NCBI RefSeq assembly: GCF_047729875.1
Contig: NZ_CP159826.1
Location: 2,170,001-2,234,000, forward strand
Length of the DNA stretch: 64,000 bases
Direction of reading: 5' to 3'
From: Marimicrobium sp913061115
GTDB taxonomy: Bacteria; Pseudomonadota; Gammaproteobacteria; Pseudomonadales; Halieaceae
Positions within the stretch are counted from its first letter, which is position 1. Every line of letters begins with the position of its first letter. Positions 26,471 through 36,001 of the stretch are shown one piece after another. Made by a program: the position numbers and the translations under genes. Below the pieces are notes generated by a model. The model was not told the origin of the DNA, made no database searches, and was given only the letters and a program-made list of their open reading frames with translations.

Positions 26471-27361
26471 TCAACTGAGCCACGAATAGCCGCGGCGACC
26501 CTGCAGACCCCCAGTATGTATAGCCAACACCGGTGCACCCTCCTCCCAGTCACCACATGCGCGTAACTGATGGATAGCGAGAAGCATCTTGCCGGTGTAA
26601 ACGGGGTCGAGCTCGATGCCGTGAATCGCTTCGAATGCCAACATAAACTGACGCAGTGAGAGATCGGCGCGGGCGAAACCACCGCAGTGATAATTGTGCA
26701 GAATCCGCCAGTGTGCGCGGTTATCGCACGGCAGGTGCGAGAGCAGCTCCTGCACCCGCTGCTCCAGATCATGCGCGCCCTTGAGAGCAGAGATGCCATC
26801 GATTTCAAAACTCTCATCTAAGCCCGCCACCAGTCCTGCCATCGTTGTGCCGGTACCCACTGGCACAACAATGTGATGCGCTAACGGCGCTCTCTGCCGG
26901 ATGATGTCCGCAACGGCCATGCACCCTTGAGCGCCTGCGAGGGAAGCACCCCCTTCTGGAATCAATAAGCAAGGCGCGAAACGCTCTTTGAGTTGTTGCT
27001 GATAAGCAACGTCATGGCGCTGCCGATACTCTTGTCGGCTCACATAAACAATGCGCATGCCCCAGCGCCGCGCGTCCGCCAGCATAGCCGACTTTTCTTC
27101 ACTCAGCTCGCCCCGAATAATGCCGACCGTTTCAACCCCTAGCTGGTAACCCGTTGCCGCCAGGGCGTGTAAGTGATTTGACCAAGCGCCTCCAAATGAA
27201 ATCAGACGTGTAATCCCTAGGCGCTTTGCCTCAGAAAAATAGTGTCGCAACTTAAACGATTTGTTACCGGGTGCGGGACCTCCTGTCTGATCTAGGCGCA
27301 ACAGGGATACATGACCCAATGACACGCCAAGAACCGGCGTATTGGTCAGCTCATGTAACAT
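26471..27361 (-). CDS. PLP-dependent D-cysteine desulfhydrase/ACC deaminase family enzyme
   Basis: This protein of 296 residues has the tryptophan synthase beta fold. PAPGNKSFKLRHYFSEA holds the PLP lysine, SFGGAWSNHLHALAATGY the following conserved segment, and VVPVGTGTTMAGLVAGL the phosphate loop. Relatives cleave D-cysteine to pyruvate, sulfide and ammonia, or open ACC. At 296 residues it is slightly shorter than the usual 320-340. It begins 17 bp after lipA's stop on the same strand, so they may be cotranscribed, though the reactions are unrelated. Confidence 0.8.
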   Translation of the reverse strand: MLHELTNTPVLGVSLGHVSLLRLDQTGGPAPGNKSFKLRHYFSEAKRLGITRLISFGGAWSNHLHALAATGYQLGVETVGIIRGELSEEKSAMLADARRWGMRIVYVSRQEYRQRHDVAYQQQLKERFAPCLLIPEGGASLAGAQGCMAVADIIRQRAPLAHHIVVPVGTGTTMAGLVAGLDESFEIDGISALKGAHDLEQRVQELLSHLPCDNRAHWRILHNYHCGGFARADLSLRQFMLAFEAIHGIELDPVYTGKMLLAIHQLRACGDWEEGAPVLAIHTGGLQGRRGYSWLS

Positions 27362-27378
27362 CGATTCTTGAGAACCGT

Positions 27379-28368
27379 TTATGACAGTCCTACGTTATTT
27401 TTCGCCAATACTTGCTCGGCACGATAACTGGAACGCACAAACACACCGGACACTACTTCAAAAAACCCCTTATCCAGCCCCCACTGCCGGTAACGCTCAA
27501 ACTCTTCGGGGCTAACATACCGAGCGATAGGATGGTGGTTGGGCGTCGGCTGCAGATACTGACCAAGCGTCAGTATATCGACCTGCGCCGCACGCAGGTC
27601 GTCCATGCATTCGAGTATTTCCGACTCAGTTTCTCCCAGACCCAGCATAAGACTGCTTTTGGTCAGCACTTTTGGACGGAACGCTTTTGCATAGGCCAGC
27701 ACATCCAGCGTCTGCTGGTAGCTGGCGCGCGGATCACGCACCGGATGAGTCAGGCGATCGACCGTCTCGATATTTTGTGCAAACACAGCAATACCAGAAT
27801 CAACCACCTTTTCAACGTCTGCATGCACGCCCATAAAATCTGGCGTGAGTGTCTCCACTGCAGTGTCCGGATTCACCTCCCTCACACGCCTCACGCAGGC
27901 GGCATAGTGCCCTGCTCCACCGTCTGGCAGATCATCGCGGTTGACCGAGGTCAGTACCACGTACTTTAGATTCATCAGTTGCACCGAACGCGCGGCGTTA
28001 TCTGGCTCCTGCGCATCCAGCCATCCCTTGGGGTTACCCGTATTTACCGCACAGAAACGGCAGGCTCGGGTACACACATCGCCCATCAACATGATAGTCG
28101 CCGTACCTGCACTCCAGCACTCGCTCATATTAGGGCATTTGGCCTCCTCGCACACGGTGGCCAATTTGTGCTGGTGAACGATACCCTGGACTTTCTCAAA
28201 CGTAGCGCCGCCACGAACACGGATGCGCAACCAGTCAGGTTTTTTTTGACGCAGATCATCCTCACCAGAAGACTTAATACCGTCTTTAATGGCGATAATC
28301 CCCAAATCATTAACGAATTTCTCTCCGCTGCCAACCTGTACGGCCGGAATGCGGTCATTGTCAGCCAT
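27379..28368 (-). CDS. lipA: Lipoyl synthase
   Basis: This is a 329-residue radical SAM enzyme that inserts two sulfur atoms into octanoyl groups on lipoyl domains. Both iron-sulfur motifs are complete: the auxiliary cluster CEEAKCPNMSEC (Cx4Cx5C) and the SAM cluster CTRACRFC (Cx3Cx2C). The C-terminal VRSSYRAEQ supplies the conserved serine ligand. PNHHPIARYVSPEEF is also diagnostic. The usual partner lipB is not adjacent; upstream is a divergent lipoprotein gene. Confidence 0.96.
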   Translation of the reverse strand: MADNDRIPAVQVGSGEKFVNDLGIIAIKDGIKSSGEDDLRQKKPDWLRIRVRGGATFEKVQGIVHQHKLATVCEEAKCPNMSECWSAGTATIMLMGDVCTRACRFCAVNTGNPKGWLDAQEPDNAARSVQLMNLKYVVLTSVNRDDLPDGGAGHYAACVRRVREVNPDTAVETLTPDFMGVHADVEKVVDSGIAVFAQNIETVDRLTHPVRDPRASYQQTLDVLAYAKAFRPKVLTKSSLMLGLGETESEILECMDDLRAAQVDILTLGQYLQPTPNHHPIARYVSPEEFERYRQWGLDKGFFEVVSGVFVRSSYRAEQVLAKNNVGLS

Positions 28369-28546
28369 GCGCCCTAACCTTAGTGTGGAGTAAAAGTGGG
28401 GGAATTATAGCGGATCAATGCGGATCATCACAGGCGCCAGTGCAGCAATGCCTAGTGCGCCTCCGTTGCCGTGAACTTCAGTGGTTTAAAACCACCTCAA
28501 ATTGCGCTATGTTGGGTGTCATCATTCGTCGTAAAAGTTGAGAAAA

Positions 28547-28915
28547 ATGCATAAATGCACCCTGCTAATCGCCCTAGTCTTGTTGACCAGTTTGCTGGGG
28601 GCGTGCGCCCAATTCGAAAGTAAACGTGGCGTTGAGGTCAACTGGCAAGACACTGTGACCAATGAACTGGTCAATGGCACGAGTACGCGTAAAGATGTTT
28701 TGACGTTGCTTGGTCCGCCATCACAGGTCATCGCGCTGGGTGGCGAAACGGCGTTATATTACTTGTTCGAGCACTCCGAGGGCGAAGGGCTAATCTTGAT
28801 TGTCTACAACCGCATGCGCATCAATACGCGCTATGACCGCGCTATCTTTTTCTTCGATGAGGACGATACGCTAACCGAGTTCGCGACGCGTTTATACCCC
28901 GCCGATGAAAGTTAG
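28547..28915 (+). CDS. Small lipoprotein with BamE/SmpA-like fold
   Basis: This protein of 122 residues begins with a signal peptide and the lipobox LLGAC. The mature part has STRKDVLTLLGPPSQVIALGG, the helix-turn pattern of BamE/OmlA-type domains, then strands ending in YDRAIFFFDEDDTL. Likely an outer-membrane lipoprotein. The ATG at 28547 is preferred to an upstream TTG at 28538. It overlaps the next gene by 11 bases; that product has the same LLGPP element, so the two may be distant paralogues. Confidence 0.78.
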   Translation: MHKCTLLIALVLLTSLLGACAQFESKRGVEVNWQDTVTNELVNGTSTRKDVLTLLGPPSQVIALGGETALYYLFEHSEGEGLILIVYNRMRINTRYDRAIFFFDEDDTLTEFATRLYPADES

Positions 28916-29504
28916 TGCCACCCGCACACTTTATCTACTGCTTACCTGCTGGTTACTGACGGGTTGTTCCCAGTGGCGCTACGACATGGGCGTCCCGATC
29001 CCGAGCGACAACCTTCCAGCGCAAAAAACGCCACTGAGTGAAGTCCTGCAGTTGCTTGGTCCGCCACTGCGGATGTCCGCCAGCGACACCGGGTTTATTA
29101 TGGCCTGGGAGCACTGGGACATCCGAGAAAATTCGATTGGCATCACTCTAGGCGCACTAGGGGCTGACTTTTTTTCAGCGGACTGGGGCGAGATGCGGGT
29201 CAAAGGTGAGTTTTTATTGATGACCTTCGACCATCAGCATCTATTGACCAGTGCCACACACTCAGACTGGGACAACGACGGCGGAGGCGGCCAAGCCATT
29301 CAGCCCTTTTTTAGCTTTATCTCCGTAGTGGATGTCGAAGATCTGATCGGCCCAATGCCACAGCATGATTGGGGCAGCCTCTTGTTACAGGCCGACCTGC
29401 CGTCAGCACTGAACAGTGGCTCGAATTCCGACACAGGGCAGGAAGGACTGCAGCAGCGTGCAACCCCCAAAGCCGTTGGGCAGCAGTCTCTAGAAATGGA
29501 CTAA
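28905..29504 (+). CDS. Lipoprotein, paralogue-like partner of the preceding gene
   Basis: This protein of 199 residues has a signal peptide ending in LTGC and a mature cysteine. PLSEVLQLLGPPLRMSASDTG corresponds to the LLGPP helix of the gene before it. Its C-terminal 40 residues are low-complexity. It overlaps the upstream gene by 11 bp and is surely cotranscribed. Function unknown; a membrane-maintenance role is a guess from the fold. Confidence 0.72.
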   Translation: MKVSATRTLYLLLTCWLLTGCSQWRYDMGVPIPSDNLPAQKTPLSEVLQLLGPPLRMSASDTGFIMAWEHWDIRENSIGITLGALGADFFSADWGEMRVKGEFLLMTFDHQHLLTSATHSDWDNDGGGGQAIQPFFSFISVVDVEDLIGPMPQHDWGSLLLQADLPSALNSGSNSDTGQEGLQQRATPKAVGQQSLEMD

Positions 29505-29643
29505 TCAACACAACTTCACACTCCCTGTATGCCCTTAGCGCCGCTCTCTTAATCGACCTTAAGTGTCAGGATATTTTACACTCTGAATTTTGGGAAAACT
29601 CGGAATTATCTTAAAGTATTGAAAGTATTAAGTTTTTTATTAT

Positions 29644-29659
29644 TTGGCATGATAAATGC
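29644..29659 (+). promoter_or_regulatory. Sigma-54 promoter upstream of the PEP-CTERM gene
   Basis: TTGGCATGATAAATGC has the invariant GG (29646-29647) and GC (29658-29659) separated by exactly ten bases, with the full TTGGCA upstream element. It is 37 bp before the ATG at 29697, leaving a leader of about 25 bases. Sigma-54 control of PEP-CTERM genes through the PrsK/PrsR sensor pair has been described in Zoogloea. Confidence 0.65.
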
Positions 29660-29696
29660 CTCTACTCGAATAGACACTATTTCGAGGAAGTAGACT

Positions 29697-30410
29697 ATGA
29701 ATAAGCAGACATCCTATAAAGTGGCCATAGCTCAATCACTTATGCTCTTTGCAACTATAATGCTGATGACTACTGCCAGCGCACAGGCAAAATCAGTGAT
29801 CTACAAGTTAACAGCGAATTTGGGTGCAAGCGATATTACCTACAAGAAGGTTAATAGCGCTGACTATGATTTTAGCACCGGGGATATTCTATCGGTCAGG
29901 GTACACATAGACCCTGAGCAGCTTGATCTTGACTCTGACCCTGAAAAAGGTGAGTTTGAGAATGGAACGCTTGACCTGAGTTTCACAATCACCAGCGCCA
30001 GCGGAACGATGATCTATTCCAGTCCCGCCGCGACGAATCAGGATACCGTGCTCAAGCTCAAAAACAATTACAAGGGCAACTACGACAAGATAGAGGTGAC
30101 TGACGAAAGTGTTCGCGCGGCTCTTTACGGGGGCAGCGACGTACTTGATTTCGACAAATTCAAACTGAAGCTAGAAGATGACTCAATGGATGCGTTAACG
30201 AGCACCACTCCGTTCGTAGACCCGACCATGGTGATCGGAGATTGGAGCGACAAGAATGAGTATGAAATCAAGTGGAAAGATGGCGGCGACTACATCAAGC
30301 TGAAGGGTGATTTCGATTCGCTAAGCGTAGTACCGATCCCCGCTGCGGCGTGGCTATTCGGTTCAGCTCTCCTCGCGTTATTTACGATATCGCGGCGCAG
30401 GCCTGCCTAG
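29697..30410 (+). CDS. PEP-CTERM-type surface protein
   Basis: This protein of 237 residues has a signal peptide (about 1-32) and a C-terminal sorting tail: VVPIPAAAWLFGSALLAL, a hydrophobic helix, and RRR at the end. The 'VPxPAAxWLFGSxLL...RRR' form is the gammaproteobacterial variant of the PEP-CTERM signal, normally cut by an exosortase in strains with exopolysaccharide. The body is acidic, with many D/K pairs and no recognised domain. AGGAAG lies before the ATG. A sigma-54 site sits upstream. No exosortase gene is in the window, so one should exist elsewhere. Confidence 0.85.
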   Translation: MNKQTSYKVAIAQSLMLFATIMLMTTASAQAKSVIYKLTANLGASDITYKKVNSADYDFSTGDILSVRVHIDPEQLDLDSDPEKGEFENGTLDLSFTITSASGTMIYSSPAATNQDTVLKLKNNYKGNYDKIEVTDESVRAALYGGSDVLDFDKFKLKLEDDSMDALTSTTPFVDPTMVIGDWSDKNEYEIKWKDGGDYIKLKGDFDSLSVVPIPAAAWLFGSALLALFTISRRRPA

Positions 30411-30421
30411 CCGCTACTCTC

Positions 30422-30452
30422 GATCAGAAGGCGCAATCGTGCCTTCGCGATC
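30422..30452. terminator. Hairpin between convergent genes
   Basis: GATC-A-GAAGGC at 30422-30432 pairs with GCCTTC-GC-GATC at 30441-30452 around an eight-base loop. It lies between the PEP-CTERM stop and the convergent SMP-30 gene. The lack of a T-run makes it a weak terminator candidate. Confidence 0.3.
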
Positions 30453-30497
30453 AAAGCAGCGACTGCTCTATTGACTGCCCGACCCACAAACGATTGA

Positions 30498-31367
30498 TTA
30501 TGGCCGACCCGCTCTCAATCGATCCACCCGCACCGTTTCAATCTTCCCGGTTTTTCCCGCTGCAGCGAGCAACCCATCCGATGACGCCGCCGTCACAGCA
30601 AACAGGGTTTTCCCGTCTATGCCGCCCAGCATACAAGCGTAACAGGGCTGACTAGTTTCCATCCGATTGATGACTTCACCTCCCTCTGCAACCAGTATCA
30701 TCTCTGGACCGAGTGCATTCGCAACCCAAATTTCGTTGTTATCATTAAGGCAGATACCATCGGGCGCAATATTCTCGACAGCGGCCCAGACGCGGCGATT
30801 GCTCAGTGACTTATCGGCATTGATGGTGAAAGCGGTCAGGCAACTCGCTAATGTTTCAGCCACAATAAGCGTACTTCCATCGGGGGTAATAACGCTACCA
30901 TTGGGAAAATGCATATCAGCCGCGGCCAAATGAACCGATCCATCGGCATCGATACGCACTAAGTTCGTGCAAGGATGATCGCTAATGACGTTGGCACCAC
31001 GTGTCCGCAGCTCTGCATCAAGGTCAAAACCAAAGTTACCCACCCAGGCGCTACCGTCGGCATCGACCACCATATCGTTACATAAATGGGCTGTTAGATG
31101 ACTGATGTCAGCGTGTAATACCAGGCCCATCGGTTCCAGACGCTTGACAGCGCGCTCCTTCATCGCGACAACCAGTAATCGCCCATCCGGCAGCCAACCA
31201 AGACCTGACGGCTGGTCGTCGAGCTCTAACTCAATGCGCACATCCCCTAATTCATCCACCGATTTTACGGCATGCGCATAAAAATCACTGAACCAGAGGC
31301 GCCCATCGTGCCAGCGCGGGCCTTCACCAAAATGCAGCCCTTCCAGTAGTATCGAAGTATCCGCCAT
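30498..31367 (-). CDS. SMP-30/gluconolactonase/LRE family beta-propeller hydrolase
   Basis: This 289-residue protein begins LLEGLHFGEGPRWHDGRLWFSD, where the glutamate in GEGPRW is a metal ligand. LCNDMVVDADG and TPDGSTLIVAET and APDGICLND supply further asparagine and aspartate ligands of the six-bladed propeller. Members are calcium- or zinc-dependent lactonases acting on sugar lactones or, in some cases, other lactones. A lactone hydrolase would fit downstream of Baeyer-Villiger monooxygenases, but it is not next to one; the second flavin monooxygenase is about 2.4 kb away. Confidence 0.87.
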   Translation of the reverse strand: MADTSILLEGLHFGEGPRWHDGRLWFSDFYAHAVKSVDELGDVRIELELDDQPSGLGWLPDGRLLVVAMKERAVKRLEPMGLVLHADISHLTAHLCNDMVVDADGSAWVGNFGFDLDAELRTRGANVISDHPCTNLVRIDADGSVHLAAADMHFPNGSVITPDGSTLIVAETLASCLTAFTINADKSLSNRRVWAAVENIAPDGICLNDNNEIWVANALGPEMILVAEGGEVINRMETSQPCYACMLGGIDGKTLFAVTAASSDGLLAAAGKTGKIETVRVDRLRAGRP

Positions 31368-31622
31368 ACTATTTGCCTTCTTGTCTCAATTTCAGGTCCA
31401 CAGCCAACCCCCTTCCACCACCGGTGTCTATACGGCAAGAGATACAGTGGCTGGCTCTGCAAAAAATGCCATTAAATTTAGCGAGCGCAATAGTTATACC
31501 CCGCACGCAGAGAATCCTCAACCGCCTAGCCTCTGGCTGGGTACCCTCCCTGCTCGATATACCGCATAATGCATAGACTAATTGTGCAATGCATCCACAA
31601 TATCTTTATAGGTAGTTAATTC

Positions 31623-33656
31623 ATGCGATCATCATTTTTGCTTGCCGCTTCTGTGGCTGCTCTGCTGCCCTTTTCAGTAGCGGCCACCTCTACCCCGCCA
31701 AAGGCCACCCTGGGCACATTCGGCATCGACACCAGTCAGATGGACCACAGCATCAAGCCCGGCGATGATTTCTACCGCTACGTCAACGGAAAATGGCTCG
31801 CGACAACAACTATTCCCGCGGACAAGTCACGCTATGGTAGCTTCGACGTGTTGCGCGATAAATCGGAGACAGATCTACATGTTCTGTTAAGCGAACTTAT
31901 TGAATCGCCACCCACTGACCCCACATTAAAAAAAGTCGTGGATCTTTACCTCTCTTGGATGGATGAGGCAACGATTGAGAAGCGAGGCATAACACCGTTA
32001 CAGCCCGACCTCGACCGCATCGCCGCCGCAAAAAATAACACTGATTTGATGAGGCTAATCGGCAGCCCAAACATGAGTGCTCCGTTTGGCTTTGGCATAC
32101 AGCCGGATCCCGCTGACACCTCGCGCTACAAGGTGTTCATCGGCCAAGCCGGGCTGGGCATGGGGCGCGACTACTACACCAAAAAGGGTACAGAATATGA
32201 CGCATTTCGTGCCGCCTATCAGGACTACATCGCCACTATTTTGCAGCTGACTGGCGATGCCGATCCGCGCGATAGCGCCGAAGCCGTTTTCGCGCTTGAA
32301 ATGGCACTTGCACAGGTACAGTGGAGCCCGGCGCGACAGCGCGATGTTCAGGCAACGTATAATCCAATGAACCGTGACGCCCTCATGCAACTGGCGCCTA
32401 ACGTCGACTGGCCTGTTGTGTTTGAGGCCTCTGGACTTGGGGATATCCAGCACGTGGTGGTTGGCGAGACTTCTGCGATTTCTGACGGTGCTGCCCTACT
32501 GGATTCAGTGCCTCTGGACACTTGGAAAAAGTATTTGACGTTCCATCGCGCCAGTGACACAGCAAGCCTGCTACCTAAGGACTTCGACGATGCCAACTTC
32601 GATTTTAATAGTAGGACCATGCGCGGCGTTCAGGAACAGCGGGATCGCTGGAAGCGCGGCGTGACCCTGGTCGACAATAATTTAGGCGACGGCCTCGGAC
32701 AAGCTTACGTGAAAAAACACTTTCCACCAGAACATAAGGCACAGATGGAGCAACTGGTGAATAATTTGCTGGCTGCGTTAAAAGCCCGTATCGACACGCT
32801 AGACTGGATGGATAGTGCAACACGTGTTGAAGCCCTGAAAAAGTTAGCCACCTTCGATCCACGTATCGGCTACCCATCAAAGTGGCGCGATTACTCGGGG
32901 CTGGTCGTTGAGCCAGGCACACTGTTCGAAAATGTTCAAAATGCCGACCGGTTCGAGTGGGAACGTCGGGTTAGTCGATTGAATCAGCCGGTGGATCGAG
33001 ACGAATGGCATATGACGCCTCCGACGGTCAACGCATACTACTCTCCGTTAATGAACCAGATCACCTTTCCTGCCGCCATATTGCAGCCACCCTTCTTCGA
33101 CGGCAAGGCAGATCCAGCCGTTAACTATGGTGGCATTGGCGCAGTTATCGGTCATGAGATCGGTCACGGCTTTGACGACCAGGGCCGCCAGTTCGACGAG
33201 AACGGTCGCATTCGAAACTGGTGGACACCCGCTACGGTAAAGCGTTTTACCGCTGCCACGAAAGAACTGAGCGAGCAATACAGTGCGTACTGCCCCATTC
33301 CCGGAAATGACAAGACCTGTGTCAACGGCGCTCTTACCCTGGGCGAGAACATCGGCGATCTGGGGGGCATGCAGATGGCCTATACGGCCTACAGGCTTTC
33401 GCTGCAGGGACGCGAAGCGCCTGTGATTGAGGGCTTCACCGGCGACCAGCGTTTCTTTATGGCTTGGGCTCAGGTCTGGCGGGGAAAGTCTCGTGATGAC
33501 GCCCTGCTTAATTTGCTGCTCACTAACCCACATGCTCCAGAAATGGTGCGTGGTCAAAATCCCCAGCGAAATATTGACGAATGGTATGAGGCGTTTGGCG
33601 TCACAAAAGATGACGCTATGTATTTGCCCCCAGAGAGTCGCGTGCGCATTTGGTAG
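31623..33656 (+). CDS. M13 family metallopeptidase (neprilysin/PepO-like), exported
   Basis: This 677-residue protein has a signal peptide (about 1-22) and the full M13 domain. KPGDDFYRYVNGKWL marks the N-terminal part; the zinc motif is VIGHEIGHGFDDQGRQFD (HExxH) and the third ligand comes from GENIGDLGG (ExxxD). NAYYSPLMNQITFPAAILQ precedes it as usual. The enzyme degrades peptides in the periplasm or outside. It has its own transcript, with a 255 bp upstream gap in which I saw nothing special. Confidence 0.93.
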   Translation: MRSSFLLAASVAALLPFSVAATSTPPKATLGTFGIDTSQMDHSIKPGDDFYRYVNGKWLATTTIPADKSRYGSFDVLRDKSETDLHVLLSELIESPPTDPTLKKVVDLYLSWMDEATIEKRGITPLQPDLDRIAAAKNNTDLMRLIGSPNMSAPFGFGIQPDPADTSRYKVFIGQAGLGMGRDYYTKKGTEYDAFRAAYQDYIATILQLTGDADPRDSAEAVFALEMALAQVQWSPARQRDVQATYNPMNRDALMQLAPNVDWPVVFEASGLGDIQHVVVGETSAISDGAALLDSVPLDTWKKYLTFHRASDTASLLPKDFDDANFDFNSRTMRGVQEQRDRWKRGVTLVDNNLGDGLGQAYVKKHFPPEHKAQMEQLVNNLLAALKARIDTLDWMDSATRVEALKKLATFDPRIGYPSKWRDYSGLVVEPGTLFENVQNADRFEWERRVSRLNQPVDRDEWHMTPPTVNAYYSPLMNQITFPAAILQPPFFDGKADPAVNYGGIGAVIGHEIGHGFDDQGRQFDENGRIRNWWTPATVKRFTAATKELSEQYSAYCPIPGNDKTCVNGALTLGENIGDLGGMQMAYTAYRLSLQGREAPVIEGFTGDQRFFMAWAQVWRGKSRDDALLNLLLTNPHAPEMVRGQNPQRNIDEWYEAFGVTKDDAMYLPPESRVRIW

Positions 33657-33776
33657 CGCTTTGAACGTCAGCAACAAATGTCTGAGCTGGGAGACACCAC
33701 GAGCGTGGGACTACCGAAACAATATGACGCAAATGAATTAGGAGCCTGACGTGTATTTCCACGCCTTATTTTTGGG

Positions 33777-35216
33777 TCAGGCGACGTCGTATTCCTGTAA
33801 CCCTGTGGCCTCATGTAAGCGCTTATACTCCTTGAAATTTCCAGCAAAAAGAAACGAGGCATGCCCTGAATCATTCGTGTAGTAGCTGTTGCAGTCGGGC
33901 GAGCCCCAGCTGAATTTAGCGAACTTTTCATCCATAGTGTTATTGTAGCTCTGAAACTCCTCCCTTTTTATATCAAGAGATTGTTTACCCGCACTGCGCA
34001 GATCTGACAGCAGCCCTACAATCGTTTCAACATTGCGCTCAGCAGTGATGAAATAAGACACGTTTAGCACGAGGCCGTTTGGACCGACTGCGAAAAAGAA
34101 ATTAGGGAAGTCTGGCACAGAAATGCCCTTGTGCGCTCGCGGTTCATCCCCCATCACAGTACCCAAGTTTGCGCCATTGAGTCCAATCACATCGAAGCGA
34201 TCATAATCTAAAATTCTATAGCCGGTACAGTAGATAATGACATCCGCATCGATTTCTCGGCCGCCACTGGTCACGACGCCTGACGGCGTTATTTGAGCCA
34301 CCCCCTCCGCTACTAGCTCGACATTATCTCGATTCAGTGCTGGATAGAAGTCATCCGATACTAGGCCACGCTTGCAACCGTAGCGTGTGTCTGGCGTCAA
34401 CACCTTGCGCAGTGCGGGGTCGTCGATGGCGCGATTGATAAATTTTTCTACCATACCTTCAAACTGGCCCATGCGCTTATGGCCATTAGTCACCGCGTAC
34501 TCTACTTGCCCCATAAGCAGACTTTGTATCCACCGAGTGAGCTTGATCAGAGTGGGGAACTGCCGAAACCGCCAACGCTGTCCAGCGCTATATTCTTTGC
34601 GCCCTCGAGGCATAATCCAGTTAGCGGAGCGCTGTAATACGGTCAGTTGGCCTGCCTCTTTGGCCACCTCCGGCACAATCTGAACCGCGCTGGCGGCAGA
34701 CCCCACAACAACCACGCGCTTGCCTTTGAGATCCACATCGTGATTCCAGCGTGTCGCGTGCCAACTATCACCCTCGAAACTGTCGATGCCTTCCACGCTG
34801 GGATAGAGGGGCGTGTGCTGATTGCCCATTGCATTGATGAGAATATCAAAAACCCCCAGCGGACCCGCCTCCGACTCCAATTGCCATTGACCCGATTCTT
34901 TATACTCAGCCCGAACGATACGAGTATTGAACTGCATATGCGGATCAAGACCAAACTCTGTGGCACATTTAGCGAGATACGCCTGTATCTCGGCGAAACC
35001 CACAAAGCTCGCACTCCAGTCGGGATTAGGCGCATACGAAAAGGAGTAGGAGTGGGCCCAAACGTCACAGGCCAGCCCAGGATAGGAATGTAGACGCCAA
35101 GTCCCTCCGGGAGCATCCAATACATCAAAAATTGTAAAGTCTGAAAACCCTTGTTTCAGCAACTCACGACCCGCGGCAATACCCGCGGGCCCTGATCCTA
35201 TTATGGCAATACGCAT
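33777..35216 (-). CDS. Flavin-containing monooxygenase, Baeyer-Villiger type
   Basis: This protein of 479 residues starts with the FAD motif IGSGPAGIAAGRELL and continues GGTWRLHSYPGLACDVWAHSYS. It has the fingerprint FxGxxxHxxxW (FEGDSWHATRW) followed by the NADPH motif VVVGSAASAVQIVP. It has no N-terminal extension, unlike the enzyme at the window start, so the two are not close copies. It oxidises a ketone or heteroatom using NADPH and O2. Its left neighbour is the convergent M13 peptidase; a VOC protein lies 165 bp upstream on the same strand. Confidence 0.9.
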   Translation of the reverse strand: MRIAIIGSGPAGIAAGRELLKQGFSDFTIFDVLDAPGGTWRLHSYPGLACDVWAHSYSFSYAPNPDWSASFVGFAEIQAYLAKCATEFGLDPHMQFNTRIVRAEYKESGQWQLESEAGPLGVFDILINAMGNQHTPLYPSVEGIDSFEGDSWHATRWNHDVDLKGKRVVVVGSAASAVQIVPEVAKEAGQLTVLQRSANWIMPRGRKEYSAGQRWRFRQFPTLIKLTRWIQSLLMGQVEYAVTNGHKRMGQFEGMVEKFINRAIDDPALRKVLTPDTRYGCKRGLVSDDFYPALNRDNVELVAEGVAQITPSGVVTSGGREIDADVIIYCTGYRILDYDRFDVIGLNGANLGTVMGDEPRAHKGISVPDFPNFFFAVGPNGLVLNVSYFITAERNVETIVGLLSDLRSAGKQSLDIKREEFQSYNNTMDEKFAKFSWGSPDCNSYYTNDSGHASFLFAGNFKEYKRLHEATGLQEYDVA

Positions 35217-35381
35217 TCTTGGACAGCCTGTAGTCGTTTAAAGTTGATAGGATCATAATACTGAACAATCCGACGCTGGCCCACTCAGCCGTATCAACAA
35301 TCCGTACCGAACGCGGAGTATTTCATTGTTAGCACTCGCAAGATAATATTGGCCGCTGCGCGCTAAGAAATGATGGTGCGC

Positions 35382-35840
35382 CTAGCGATAGACCCAGGTT
35401 TTCTTTGGCTCGGTACCGGCTTCATACTCAATCACTTGTATATCGAACCAGATCGGCAGGAGATATTGCAGATAGAATGCATGCGTGGTGGTGGGAGCAA
35501 TGACGAGATCTTCATACTCTTTTATGCGCACACGATCGTCTTTTTTCTGCCACTGCCTGCATTTCGCCATCAGGTCATCAACTTCCGCACGACTTTCGCA
35601 CAAGAAGCCCAGGTGATCGTAACCGGGCGAGTGAAGATGCTCATCCTGCTCCATCAACAGTAGGAACTGACTGACCTCATCGTCTGTGGCCAACAATAGA
35701 CCAGCCGTGTCGAATAATGGTACTTCTATCGCATTAAAACCGAATACCTCACTGTAAAAAGTCACAATGGCGTCTCGGTCGCGCTCAAGAGCGCCCGGCG
35801 GCAACGTCAATTCCATATGATTAAAGCGTAATGCAGACAT
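35382..35840 (-). CDS. VOC (glyoxalase/dioxygenase-like) family protein
   Basis: This protein of 152 residues has one VOC module. FNHMELTLP near the start places a histidine as first metal ligand; PGYDHLGFLCES gives a second, and the C-terminal half ends in AFYLQYLLPIWFDIQVIEYE. VOC proteins are glyoxalases, extradiol dioxygenases or isomerases. A single-module protein this short is not a full extradiol dioxygenase. Upstream of the flavin monooxygenase on the same strand. Confidence 0.75.
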   Translation of the reverse strand: MSALRFNHMELTLPPGALERDRDAIVTFYSEVFGFNAIEVPLFDTAGLLLATDDEVSQFLLLMEQDEHLHSPGYDHLGFLCESRAEVDDLMAKCRQWQKKDDRVRIKEYEDLVIAPTTTHAFYLQYLLPIWFDIQVIEYEAGTEPKKTWVYR

Positions 35841-36001
35841 ACAATACTTCCCTCGATTCTGTGTTTTACCTAGAGGACGATTCCTGTTGGTCGTTCGTCG
35901 TATTTACCGCAAACCCCCCTCATTGGCGCGGAGGCAAGCACCATGCTGTGCCAGCACAGACTGAGCGGTTGCAGGATTCGCACAATACCTTAAACGCTGA
36001 A

